Shown: positions 22,823-35,747 of the stretch, piece by piece
How positions within the stretch are numbered: the stretch's first letter is position 1
How the letters are laid out: each line of letters begins with the position of its first letter
Source: Kudoa neothunni
Taxonomy: Eukaryota; Cnidaria
Assembly: GCA_964304625.1 (NCBI GenBank)
Contig: OZ199840.1
Coordinates: 10,664,001-10,728,000 of the forward strand
DNA length: 64,000 nt
Reading direction: 5' to 3'
The notes under the pieces: model-generated
What the model was told of the DNA's origin: nothing
The model's input: only the letters and a program-made list of their open reading frames with translations
Databases searched by the model: none
Made by a program: the position numbers and the translations under genes

Positions 22823-25800
22823 ATGAGCCCAGATAGTGGCAAGTATAGAGTTGGCTTTGGAAGAGTAGGTTTTAATTGTACGCATTAAGAAAGAAAACGC
22901 CGAAAAAGAAAAATCTCATAAGATGCATCTCAAAAATGTTAAAAAGGTAATTTGAAATAGAATGGAAATTGAAGCTAACAATTAAAAAAGAAAAGCAAGT
23001 GCGTTAACTCGAAAAACCAATGAGGCAACCCGGTCCACATCAAGTAAGTTGAGTTTAAAGGATAACTCCGGATACCGTTCGACGGGACCGAATAAAATAA
23101 AAAGTATTATTCCCCAAAAAATTATTAAGCCTGATGAGTAGAAATTTAAGTGGGTTTTATTGATAATGATGGCATCAGCTCCAATTGTTTGTGTAACAAC
23201 CAATATTGTCAATGTAACTTTATGAGCCTATTGCTGGATAAAATTAGACCACCTTTAGGTTATTCAAATTTGGATAGAAACGAAAGAGTAAATTCTGCGT
23301 TAACTTTGATAGCAGTAATTTATAAAAATTTCTATTGTGCCAGCCGTAAAAAACTTCTGTTATTTGATAATTTTTGTTAACAGAATGAAACTGACTCGTC
23401 GCAACCAATAACGGAGGAAATAACCTGCTTAACGAAAATAATACATGAAGAAGGTGTCAAATATCACAAAGATCTAGTTGGGAAATTTCACTTACGGTGG
23501 TTCAATTAAAACTTCGGTAGGTAGATGACAAATTTGAAAAAGCAATAGTGGAACCTGAGAGCATTTTCAAAAAATTAAAAGAGCTTCGTTCTCCCGTTGA
23601 TTACCTGGTTTGAGAGTGTGAGTTGATTCAGCAATTTAGAAATCACATGGCACTTCCAGAGTTTTAATTGTGATAAAATGTGGTCTAATGATACAACTTA
23701 AAGCCGCTTTACAAAATGAACCTCAGAGGTTTGGACGAATATTTTATTTTGATTTTGCTGATCGATTAGCATAGCTTTGCAGAGAATTTCATGAATGAAG
23801 GAGGTTTCGAAGAATTGTTGGTGGAGTTGGGGAAAATTATTTCGAAAAAGTCCGTTATTTTTATTATTCAATATTTATTTTAGTTAATCAATAAATATGA
23901 TTATAATTTTTAGTTACCGTTTCGTGCACATTAATCCAATGTATGCTATGGATTTATAGGTGTGGTTGGTTTTTTCATACTTTTTAGAGGTCATGTGTAT
24001 CCATACAATTTGCTGATTTGTATCTCCTTGATTATTTCCGTCAGTGTATCCATAGAAGAATTGATTATAGTTGTTATATTCACCTTTATTAGGAAGATGC
24101 AATACAAACGTTGGTAACCAAACAGGGGTCATTTCGAATTACTGATAACATTTCCGAATGTGACGACAAATTAAAGTTACAAAGTGTCTTTGAATACCTT
24201 AAACTATATTTATTTTGTATTAAGGATAAATATACTTTTTATTTGAAATTAAAATATTTTTTAATACCAATAATATATTTTGAGATAAATTTATGAAATA
24301 AACTAAAAAACAATTTTTTCTATTTAGTTCTGAAAATTTGTAAGATACTTTGTGATAATCAACATGGGTACATATATGTGCTGGAAAGTCTCGAGAAAGA
24401 ATCCCTATCAACATTTCCTCACAAAAGATTTAGCGTATATAATTTTGAAATGTGTTTTCCTCGATAAAGTGATTAGTTCCTGATGAGTGTGCTTGGAGAT
24501 AAGATCAGCTATAATAAGAATAAAAATGATCTAAAAATAGAAACATTCTCCCTGATAAACAAATTAATTCAAAACAGCTATGTATTAGTTACAGAAATTT
24601 ACTTAAAACTAATTTAGGTTTTAGTTGGTTGATAACGAGAATCTCTTTCCCAGGGTAATTCATTAATTTACTCTAGATATATGCGAATAATCAAATGCAG
24701 AATTTGTTTAGAAGAATTCATATTCGACTGGAATTGATTGAACTTGATATTCTTTCGTTGTTACTCGATTTGCAAATTATAAAAAGTGTGGAGCTAAATA
24801 GGTAGTAGTGGTTTTGGCGTTGCTTCAAAGATATATGTTTTTGTTTAGACAAATCGATTTTTTCCTTGATAAGATGGAAACAGATAAAGAGTTGGTGGAG
24901 AGTAGGTTAATTCATTCAGTCGATTGCCGTATCTTGTTTATATAATAGAGGAATACCTGCCTAACAACAATCAGAATAATCTTGATCAGCTTTTGAAACT
25001 TACCGCCCAAATACTGTGTAACACCAGGTTTATTGATATATTGGACAATGTTGGATTGTGCCCATGTAAATGCTGAATATAATAGTACTCCTTTAAAATT
25101 CCGTTATTATATTCGAGTATAGGCAATGCAAAACACACACATCTCAAATGGGAGATGGACAACAAACAAACTGCAGAGTGCCCATCCTTCAAAATATTAC
25201 ATATTATCAAAGACCATTTCGACTCAGCCAAATTTAGTAAGCACGTTTTCACATGATTTTTAATCGATAAATCTTAGAATTCATATCAAATATAAGAAAA
25301 TTCACCCATATTACACCCGAAAATGGGATCGAAAAAAACCAACTAGAGAGCCGACTCTCAATTTCGGCTAGAATTAGTGCTGTAGAGGAATGTAGCAAAT
25401 TTCTCATAGGTAAATATTATTTGGACGAATATTCCTCCTAAAATAAATTTATCCTTAGAGGAAAAAAAGGAGGTTGAATATAGGAAATCTGTTCCTGCTG
25501 TATTGCCAAATATTGAAGAACCTCCATCCACGCCAAATATTTCTCTTCCTCCTTCACCTCCACTCGCTCCGTCTTCACTCGCTCCACCTCCACTCGCTCC
25601 ACCTCCACCTGTTCCGCCTCCTCCCATTCCACCTCCTATTGCGGATGAAAGTATTACTTTCATGTGAAGAATTTACTCCTATAATATTAATGTATAAATT
25701 GGTGAAAAGGAAGTAATCAGCCAAAAATTCAAATGAAACGGATAAACTGGATCAAGCTGAACAAAGTAAAAATTAGACATATGTACTAAATGTAACATCC

Positions 25801-27427
25801 ATCTTAAATACAGTCTCAAATCAATGGCACCATGTGGGAAAATCCTGCTGCATTGGATGTAAACTCCTCGATCAAAAAATCCAATAGATATTGTTATATA
25901 GAATACTTTGAAGGAGATACCCTTGGAGGACTTGAAAACCTATTTCGTTATCAAAGTATTTGACCAATTTAGTCGGTAGGCACTTTTTAACGGATCTATT
26001 TATTTAGAAACCACTTAAAAAAACTCAAAGTATAATGATTAAAGAAGCCGACAAAAAAACTGAACTTCTCAATCTCAGTTTGGCGCATGTATAAATTTTT
26101 CTGATAATTTATAAATGATTCTAACACAGAATATGAACATATTTCTATGGAATCTCAAACAAGACGTACAAGATTTTATCAAAATTATTGACAGGGTGGA
26201 TCCTGAGAATCAAATCGCTTACGACAGGATTTCACAGCTTGAAAATGTTATCACCAAAAACGACCTCTCCTCATTTTTCAAGCAGATAGTAAAAGATGAT
26301 TCGGCTCTGGTGTCCAATTTGAGTAACCCTAGCATGTTTCTATACAGCATATACAAGTAATACCAACTCAACAATTGACAGCATAAAATATTTGATTTGA
26401 TTCTTTATAGAATTAAAGGTTATAAGGAAAAATTGTCCTTTTTAAAACTACGAAAATCTTTCGACGAAACTTATGATTTATTAATCTCAAATTTTGACCG
26501 TAACACAACGAAAATTACGTTTGAATTGTGGCGGATATTTGATATAGAAATTAGTCAAGCGTATAAAAAAATCAAAAACTCGGGTAACCTCCAAAAAGTA
26601 CTCCACCTCATTTTACACGTTGGCAACTCTTTGAATACAGACGCTCACAACCAGGTCAAAGGTGCGGTCTTTTTCCTACACTTCGTTTAATTGGTTTTAA
26701 CTCTAATAGGTTTTAAAATAAATTCTTTGACTAAACTTGAGGAGACCATTGCTACACAAAACAAGTTCTCATTGCTGAACTATATGGTTTATTTAATTGG
26801 TCAAAAAGTGATAACTTTAACATTTGTTCTTCCATTATAATTTTATGTAGATTCATGAAGCATACAACATTAATGAAGAGCTATCAATTGTTGTCGATGC
26901 ATCAAAAAAAGAGTTTATTTCTTTTTTTATTGGTGTTGGATACAACTAAATATATTTTTTAGTTACGCTCAATTGTTGATGGCTTACAGTGAATTTATGG
27001 AGGAAATAAACGTAATTATATTCCCTTATTTATCACAAATAAATTTAACTGATGTAAAAAGAATACAAAGTCAAAGAAAATGCGTTCCAAGGACAATATT
27101 CTTGATAAAGCTATCGAACAATTTCACCAAATAAACAATTCGAAAATAGATGAGGTGAAAAACAAAAAAGCCTCTGTTGTGAAATTGGTGAAGAATTTTG
27201 AATTTAGTCAGTAATTTATGCAATTTTTTAATAGATTGATAAAACCATGAAAAAATTTGGAGAAAGCGCTTCCAAGGGATCTCCAAACGAATTCCTTAAA
27301 ATAATTGCCTGTTTTTTGTGCTCCTTCTCCGTAATTTCGCATTGATTATTTCAATAATTGTATATAAACTTAATTTTAGCGTGCCAAGTTACAAAATGAA
27401 AATATTAAAGAGTTTAAAACAACTTAA
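22823..27427 (+). CDS. Diaphanous-related formin (GBD/FH3-FH1-FH2)
   Basis: Formins nucleate and elongate unbranched actin filaments, and Rho GTPases relieve their autoinhibition. The 3' half is secure. FH3 pieces include KICKILCDNQHGYIYVLESL (24331-24390) and RRIHIRLELIELDILSLLLD, then QIDFFLDKMETDKELVE. A proline-rich FH1 ends PPPPVPPPPIPPP (about 25545-25645). FH2 begins GTMWENPAALD and runs through NMNIFLWNLKQDV, LHLILHVGNSLN, KGFKINSLTKLE, LLNYMVYLIGQK and FGESASKGSPNEFLKIIACF. It ends KEFKTT and stop at 27425-27427. Introns such as 25414-25462 (49 nt) keep the frame. Earlier exons (23383-23870) fit the armadillo-like regulatory region, for example LKAALQNEP and GGFEELLVELGKI. The first exon, possibly ATG 22823 with a Lys-rich start, is uncertain. 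No DAD-like tail follows FH2. Confidence 0.88.
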
Positions 27428-29015
27428 TACTATATTTATTGTTTTATTTATTTGTTGAATAGTTTCTTAAAAATGTTTTATGATCAATTTGAGCTTTTCT
27501 TATCAAATAAGTAATATTTATTTTCGTTAGTAAATAACTGAACTAAAATTTTTAATTAATTAATTAATTATAAATTATTTTATTTAATTCCATAGTTGAA
27601 AACTTGTCCGATTCAACAATTATCAATGAAAATATCGCAATTTTTATTTTATTCAATTTTTGGATCATCCTCCATCATTTGTTCAACTAACCTTAAGTGC
27701 AAACGACAAACTCTTTCCTAAGTTATAGCTGCATTTTAGTAACATCTCGAAATATCAGAATTGAAAATCCGCCACACTAATTTTACGCCGACAATTCTGC
27801 AAGTTGGGTTCGGAATTTTTGTATCCTTCAGGAAATACTAGCGCTACCTTCCCAGCTAAGATCCATTATTTGAGTATTCTTTAGTGAACAATCTCTTCTG
27901 ACCATTCTAGAAAGCATATTAATCCATCCAATTAACCAATAAAAATGATTTAATGTAAAAAATTTTTATTATGCATTTTATGGTTATGATTGTCGAAATT
28001 AAATATAAGATTATTTTGGGGATATCTTAAAATTAAAAGAATTTATACAGCTATAAGAAAACTTAGCAAAATGGATTTTTTCCCCTCAGATTATTTTCCT
28101 TTAGCCAACACATACTTATGTATACTCTTTCTTATAACAATCTGAGCAGCGCTTTAATATCAACCTAAATAACTTAAGAGTTATCTAAATATTATTTATT
28201 TGATTAATTTTTCTTAGTTTTAATGGATGAATGGTCATGTATAAAAATTGAACCTCATCATCTAGGCATAATGTTATGGTTTATTCAAACATGGAACGAA
28301 GGACTGTATTACAATTGCTCGAAATTTAAGGAATTGAATAGACTTAAAAACAAATTTTGATCAACCAAATTATCAATAATCGTATTGTTGAGCGTTGTTT
28401 ATTGACAAAATAGTTTTCGTTCCATCGGAAAATATTGAATAACTCTACTTTAATTAACTCTTACTAAACCTTTTCCTGAAGTATTATTTTCTTTTGCTGG
28501 AACCATAAAATACATAAGAATAAATAGAATGTTGCGCTCTGCATCACTTGGATGGTCTTATTCGAATGAGGGAATTTTTCAGCGTATCTACCAAGTTATA
28601 TCATAACTTTGAAGTCTCTGAGTTAATTATAAAATAATGTAACATTTATATATATAGTTATATATTAGTTTTATTTAAAAAGAATTTGATTCGCCCAGAT
28701 GTCCGGTTTGGGTTGGCAATGCTGATATAGAATACAGTCGGTTTTTCGTGGAGCATTTTTACGATTTCGCCAGATAAGTTAAGCATATTTTTAAACTTTT
28801 TAACAAAAATAATGTAAAACCGTGTATTTCTCTTTTAATTAAATATTATTTCTATATTGGTATTATTTTCTGTCTATAAAACATTTTTTTGGTCGACCAA
28901 CTAATATTTTTCTCTTTAACTAATTAATCAAATACATTACTGAGATTAATATAAATTTTTTTATCTCAAAGAAAAATTAAGTTTATCGTAAAATACATTA
29001 TTAAAAAACTCTTTA
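27428..29015. other. intergenic, AT-rich; nothing assigned
   Basis: No coding frame longer than chance was seen. There is a short TTAA/ATTA tandem run near 27557-27573. The interval ends at the TTAA boundary of the piggyBac element. Confidence 0.5.
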
Positions 29016-31134
29016 TTAACACGCCAAGCATTTTTGGGATCCAGATGGACCCAAGGCCGAATTCATTTCAATTCACTGCTCACTGAACAAGTTAAATTGA
29101 CCGGATTCAATCACTATTCTTTTAAAATTTTCTATATATTCATAATTTAGTTTTAAAATTAGGAATTTTTTGTTTGCTAGGATTTTATATCAAATACTTA
29201 CACCAAGCAGTTTTGGGGTCCAGGAGGACCTCGCCTTTTTATTTCACATAAACATTAGCAAAATTATAAAAAATAAAATATTTCAGTCTTGAAAGGTTAC
29301 ATCCATTAAATATTGAGAAAAATCAAGGTTTATGTTCCCGATATGTGTCGAGCGATGCTGATTGTTACCGGTCGTTCGAAATGGAAGAGTTATATGATGG
29401 TTTTCTAACAAGTTATGATTATGATTTCAGTAAAATTGAAGGTATTATTGGAGAATACTTATCTTCACCTCGATATGATAGTTCAGATGATTATGGCATC
29501 ACGTACACGTATAGAGACAAAAACCATGTGTTATGGCCTTCAGTTGTGCATTTAAATACAAAAATCAAGCAAAAAACATCTTAAACAAACGTCTAGGTCT
29601 GACTGCATTTGTAACATCCCGAATTTGCAATTTATAGGATAATTTTACAATTTTTTTATGAGGAATTTTTCAATTCTGCCATTACTCACGCTAATAAATT
29701 TGGTGATTTTCATTATGGATGAAAATGGAAAATCTAAAATGGAGTCTCTTAAGCAATGGTGGAGCTTGAATAAAGGACATCATATACTTCGTAGAATCAT
29801 GCTGCTGTGTAGGTTCATCCACATAAAAAGAAATGTACACTTTGTTGACTGCGAGACAAGAGTTTGCGATGAGAAATCGATAAGTTTTTCCTGGTAACCG
29901 AGGTTTTCAATAGGTGGAAAAGTATTTTGCCGATGTGTCTGATTCCCTGTGCTCATCTTACTGTTTATGAACAATTAGTTTCATTGAGAGACAGGTGTCC
30001 TTTTACGCAGTATATTCCCTCAAACTTGCGGTTTGTGTCATTAAATATTTTTTTTTGACTGACCCTCATACCAATTATAAACGTAACATTTTCGTTTCTC
30101 TTGGAGGAAACAATGACCAGATTGCTGAATATGTTGATGAAAAGATCGTTTTAGAGTTCTGGTCGCACTTGAAAAGGCCAGTGGAAACAAACTTCTTAAC
30201 CTAGATTTAATCCTTCTGGAGACTATCCGGCGTGATAAACGGAATATCTCATTAATTCTTAAAACAAAGGAATAGGGGAAGTTTTTTAGTTCAATTTTTC
30301 TAAAAAGGACAATGCGGTCATTTTATTGGCGACGTCCTCAAACAATGTTAATTTATGCGATGATCAGACAAAAAATCCCCAAGTTATTGTTGACTATAAC
30401 AAATCTAAAAGTGTGTGAATATGGTAGATAATATCCCGTCCATTACGGAAAAAGGTGTACTTTATGCGCTTGATTCACTGATATAAAAATAAAGAACAAA
30501 TGTTTAATTGCTCCGAACATCGTTGCCTCGAACATTCAAGAATTATTAGTTACAAACGGAAACAAAAAATGACCGGTAAAATTTATTTAATTCCATATTA
30601 TATTTTTAATTACTAATTTTGAGACTTTCTATCTTAATTTATTAATCCATATTTTATTATGAATGAATGGCCTCTAGGTGAGCTCGCAACGGTAGGTGTT
30701 CCTAATTTTTGTATGGATACCAGGTAGGTAATATTGTATTTTATATCATTTCAAAAAATTTTATTAAAAGTTATAACCATCGGTAAAATCAGAATTTTGT
30801 TATTACAAGTGAACATAGGTATTTTCTGGTAATATTAGAATTTTGACAAATTCTACTATCCTGTTAGTATCTAAATAATGCTGTGAAAAGATCATATGAT
30901 ATATTAAAATATAATTTTATTAATATTTAAACTCTAGAATTATTAAAAAAGTGTTCAGAAGTCATCGACACAAGTAAATTATGATTATTTCGTAATCGTC
31001 CCGGTAAAAAACTTGTTAAAGAATTTAATTATATTTCATAATATTGTGTTTCAAAATAAGCAATAAAAATCTGGGGTCCTCCTGACTCCAAAACAGCTTG
31101 GTATATGTCGTTTCGGACAAGCTTGGATGGTTAA
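29016..31134 (+). mobile_element. piggyBac-family DNA transposon, 2.1 kb, TTAA-bounded
   Basis: The left boundary TTAACACGCCAAGC (29016) and the right boundary read inward, TTAACCATCCAAGC (31134), match at 11 of 14 positions. TTAA is at both edges, as in piggyBac insertions. A subterminal motif, CCAAGC followed by TTTTGGG and GGACC, occurs twice at the left (29024 and about 29206) and once inverted at the right (about 31065-31100). A decayed piggyBac transposase lies inside on the plus strand. The length is typical for the family. Confidence 0.75.
29345..30570 (+). pseudogene. piggyBac transposase, decayed
   Basis: Recognisable piggyBac features occur in order. An acidic N-terminal segment carries SSDDYG. 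Then come LKQWWSLNKG, SLRDRCPFTQYIPSNLRF (compare the family's KPHKWGIKLWVLCD surroundings) and LGGNNDQIAEYVDEKIVLEF. A C-terminal VIVDYNKSKSG segment follows, similar to the EYNKHMGGVD motif region. The frame changes and stops recur too often for an active gene. It lies centrally between the element's TTAA-bounded ends. The gene is called from family resemblance by eye only. Confidence 0.65.
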
Positions 31135-31426
31135 ACAAAACCAAATTTATTCCAAAAACATTTTGTGTAATTTTGGTCAACCTCGCATAATTAAAACTAG
31201 AAAGAAAATATGTTCGATTACTGTTTTTATATAAAATATATTTGCAGCTTGTATACAAAGTTCTCCTCGTTTTAAGCGGTTTGAGAAGTTGAAGGGTAAA
31301 ATTGTAAACAAAAAAATTATTTTTATAGTTTATAAAATGGTAATAAAAATAAATAACTATAAGACACATTCATAGTGTGTGTATACATATTGTAATGATA
31401 TGTAAAGGATATTATCAAAAATAACG

Positions 31427-32352
31427 TTAGAACAAGTTTCTAAGGCCGGACCATAATATGATTATGCCAAAAACGTAGATTAGATAGGATGACCACATTA
31501 TATAAAAAGAATAACTAGGTTGAGCCCTTACTTGAATTTTTGATCCGACTGCCGACAGAAAGCTCAAGCCAGAACATATAACAGTTAATATTAGTACTAC
31601 AGGGTCAATATTATCATAAAAGTACAATGACTGTAGAGAGATTACGTCCAAACATCCATAATATTACAGCTATTATTGATAGATGTTTGTATAATATCGA
31701 GGGCAGCATCAAAATAAATGGAATCAAAGTCAGGAACGTATATATGACGAGTGTTGAATGAAGAGTCAGCAAATATTTGTTTTTGGTCGCAACTATACGT
31801 AACGGTCAAAAATATACATTAATTCTAATACATTACAAAATTCTTTATAAGGAATTTCAACAAAAACCAGTCGTTTCCATATTTTATCTACATTTAAAAT
31901 AATGAGTGGAACAAGTTGAAAAGTCATTTTCACAGTTATATTTCGGTAGAAATATGTAGTCTAGATCCAAGTAAAGAAGAGGAAATTTATCATAGGCTTT
32001 CCACCAGAACGCCTTTTCATCCAGCTCTAATTATCGGTTACTTAATGTCAAATCTATTAATGAATTCTACCGTAAATTATTTTAATATCAAAATTCGGAA
32101 AATCTTTGTTAAATAATAGCGGTTAGTTTAAATTCAAGGAATAAAATATCAAATACTGTCACCAATTAATTTTTTGTCTGCGCCACATGTGAAGATAATT
32201 CCATCGCTGAATGCACCACACCCTGCAAATATTCCAGTTGTTCCTATGGTAGCTTTCTTTTCAGTGTATATCATATTTTGGGATAACATTGCCAATGCAA
32301 AGAGCACAATTGATATGGCCAAAAGAATAAGTCCTCCAACAACCAAAAACAT
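31427..32352 (-). CDS. small multi-pass membrane protein, family not recognised
   Basis: Four exons (32352-32163, 32026-31913, 31887-31799, 31630-31427) join to 198 residues with exact frame. I do not recognise the family. Residues 2-23 form a membrane span (FLVVGGLILLAIS onward). A long polar, probably luminal segment follows, with KAFWWKAYDKFPLLYLDLDY, YNCEND and IPYKEFCNVLEL. Two more spans (VVLILTVICSGLSFLSAVGS and SSYLIYVFGIIILWSGL) close the protein. The topology resembles claudin-like or clarin-like tetraspans with one span missing, so a further 5' exon is possible. Intron 2 (31888-31912) is only 25 nt. Intron 3 is 168 nt and has an open stretch of its own, so alternative splicing is conceivable. 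The gene lies 292 bases beyond the piggyBac element. Confidence 0.65.
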
Positions 32353-35300
32353 GGTTTTATACTATAAAATGTTTATAGACGAGCAATCTTAAAAGGTATT
32401 TGCTTATGTTTACAGAAGTATGTTTCGAGTTGTTATCTCTTTTTGAATACCCCTACAAGATATCCATATTTTTGGACAATTTAAAGTGGAAGAAAACTTT
32501 TATCTCGGTGCATTCTTGCTGTTGACTTAAAGTTTCAATCTGGTTCATCAAAACTTAGAGATTTCCTTGGATTATCCTTTCATATGTGTTTAAAAGATTC
32601 TGGAAAATCGCGATAATCTATCTTTTTGATTCTAAGAATTAGTGAACATCTCTGGAATAGAACAACTAGGTATATGTGAGAGATTCACTCGGTAACTGTA
32701 TTTGTAGGGAGATTAAAATTAAAGTCATTTTTTCTTCGTATTAAATAAAAATAAATTAATAAACGGATAGTGCAACTTAAATATATCACAGCATATATTA
32801 TTCTTAATTCTTTAATTAATAAAAGTAAAAATCAACTAGTGATAACGACTACTTTATTTAACAACATTTTTATCCCCTCTCCAATTTCGCACTTTAGTTC
32901 TCGTATTGTTAGATTATATACTCAACAATCTTTTTTTTATAATGTTTCATATTTCTGCTAGGATACAATAAAATTTTATAAATGAACCTAGAGTAGAATT
33001 GCATGCTTATTGTATTATGTTTTCGGCGATACCTATTAATCTGTTAGTAACAATTGTGTTGAATTTTTATCGTCAATCTTCACCAAAAATAAAACTGAAC
33101 TACAACTGATCAAACATTTATAATTTCGTCCTAGTTTCATAATTGAGAGATGATTGATTATATTACTGATTTTTCACATCAAGGACCTAATTCTAATTCG
33201 ATAATACCTTGAGCATTATATAATAAACAATTGTTTGTGTTTAAATTATATTAGAATTTCGTTTTTCCTAAAAAAATTATCTTGAGAACACATGGGAGAT
33301 ATTGGCGCGAAATGATCAGTTTCGATCTGGATCAGTGGATCGGTAATATTTTGGGTTGGAAAATCGATTAAAAACCATTTAACCCTCTAAGTAAATGGGG
33401 CTGATTCCTACCTCAAGGTAATATTGCCAACAATATTATAATGTATTAATAGAACATGACTCCATTCAAGTTTTTTTACTTTTCTATCTTTATTAAGGCT
33501 TTCAAAAAAACGAATTGAATTTTTTTTTCGCTATATCAAAGAAGTTAAAGTGAAAATACCCTCTAAATTAAATGGGGGTATAAATTTATCCCACAATTTT
33601 ATTTCATAAATTTATTCAAATTATTGATATATGTCAATCTTGAAAGTCGATAGAAAATTCTATCGGGTGAATGTTGAATTAATAACCAAAAACAATACAC
33701 GCGATGCTTTACCGCATGCGCTACGCCAATATATGCATGGCATCCTCTCCTGAATATTGCGATAGCGCTCCTAAGATTCTGTTGACTCGTTATCAATTTG
33801 CTTATTTTCATATTTTAGAGATAATTCTGGAGAAACATATTGGATAACTGTTTTATGAAATAATCATAGTTATCATTTTGTATTTCAGAGTAATATTACG
33901 GCGCACTGGGTAAAATAAGATGAATTCTTTGTTTAAATTAAAAAAATATAAAAATAAGCTTCTAAATACAATCATATTCCAAACGAATACATCAAATGAA
34001 CATACGTGCAATTCGACATAATATTAATATTTTTCTCATATTTTGAGAGACAATTCTAATTCTAATTTTTACCTAAAATAACTATAGGAAATAGAAACGT
34101 ATGATAATTTTCTATCTCATATTTTGTTCGAGGATGTAAATTTTCCTGCTATTTAGAGAGTTAAAAAATACAATAATAATTTCAGTAAACTTATAAAAAG
34201 GATTAATCTAAAAAATTTTTAAAATACGATATTTTTAACAATTGTGATTGGTGAAATTAAAATTAGAATCACTTTGGGGTAGGGTTGGCCACAATATGGC
34301 CTCCAAGATGTTTTATCCAACTCGCTGTGTTATTTCATCCAACAGTCGAGAAACAATAACAAGTTTACTATCAGATCCATTTTTTTATAGATTTGATGAA
34401 ATATTTACGTGATAGTTACAATAAGAGATATGAATAGTTATTAAATTTAATCAAGAATATTTGGATAATTTGAAGGGATGAAGCAAAATATGAATTAACG
34501 GTAATAAGCGCCCTCATACAAGCTAAGAAAATTTAAAAAAACTACTATTTATTAACATGGATTGGCGACTATTATAAACAGATTAGCTTTATTCCAAGAA
34601 ATAAAATTACTTCACTGAAAATTAACTAATTCAATAATCTATACCTGGGGTTCTCAACCGTTTTTTCAAATATACCTCCTCAGTCTGGCGAAAAATCCAT
34701 ATTTACCCTTTTCGTTTGGAAGCCGAATTCAATTTTACTTTAAGGTTTTATACTCGTTTAACTATTGAAGAGGTTGTACTCAGGATAAATTCTATTCCTA
34801 AAAAGCATGTAGGCTTGTGTAATGACAATTTTTAGTCACATCAACTCTTACTCACAAACTGTCTACGGATTTAATTTTATAGGTTTGACTAAATTAAATT
34901 ATTTTTGGTCCTTCCTTCCCTCTTAGGAGTCCAAAATGATTAAAAATAATCCAAAATATTGGCGCCTAAATATTGTTTATCGTGCAGACGACAAATTTAA
35001 GTATTATTATTATTATTATTAGGCTACATCACTAAAGGATAACCGAGGCATAAAAGAAGAAGACAGTATATAGTTTTATAAAAATATTTCTAATTAATCA
35101 TTTTTTAGATATTTTGAGTCCAGTTGTGTGTACGAAATTTATTTAAATTGACTCAGAGTAAAACTGATTTTAATCTAGTTTCGAATATATAATACAACCT
35201 AATAAATAACGTATACGTAACGACGCGCAAACGTTTGATGAATTTTAAAGGTTTCGCGCCAAATCATTCACATGACGTATTACATTTATAAACCCTAACA

Positions 35301-35747
35301 CCATCTTTACCATTTGTAAACTACGGAAGATTTATACATTTAAATTTGCCATAGTCGATTTTTCTCAGCACTTTTTTCACCCAAAGTAATTTAAAATAAT
35401 TACATACGTTAGAATCGGCGCATTTCTTCATTAATACCATAAGTATCAACTTTTAAATACTTACTTTACATCAAATTCACTTACTTTAATTAACACATTT
35501 AATTACTATCTATGTTAATCATTCAGTAAGTAAATAATTAAATATATTTAAAACATCATAAAAAGGATTATTTTTACAGAGGTTAATAGAACCCACTAGA
35601 ATAAAATTCGATAAAATATATGATTTGATAACTATTTTTATTCAAAGTTAAATTAACAGCTCAATATCTGCAAATTAGTTAAAGCTCAAATATCGTTATC
35701 AAGACAACAGTTGAAAATTATTCAGACAATAAAAATGGATCCAAAAT
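32353..35747. other. intergenic with transposon scraps
   Basis: At 33379 TTAACCCTCTAAGTAAATGG begins a segment whose motif ACCCTCTAA-TAAATGGGG is repeated directly about 175 bases on. This arrangement recalls the doubled left subterminal motif of the piggyBac element. GGGTTGGCCACAATATGGCC near 34277 and CTGGGGTTCTCAACC near 34647 look like hAT termini without visible partners. A 70-codon minus frame (33599-33811) contains a possible tRNA-like A box (TAGCGCATGCGG) but a poor B box. No host gene was found. Confidence 0.45.

Noticed and set aside
23914-24132. 72-codon minus frame within the formin gene
   Set aside because: The plus strand here encodes part of the formin FH3 region (EDAIQTLVTKQGSF at about 24096). 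The minus frame has no motif or partner.
33640-33760. Possible tRNA gene on the minus strand
   Set aside because: An A-box-like TAGCGCATGCGG is present, but the B box is poor and no acceptor stem can be paired. It is at best a SINE scrap.
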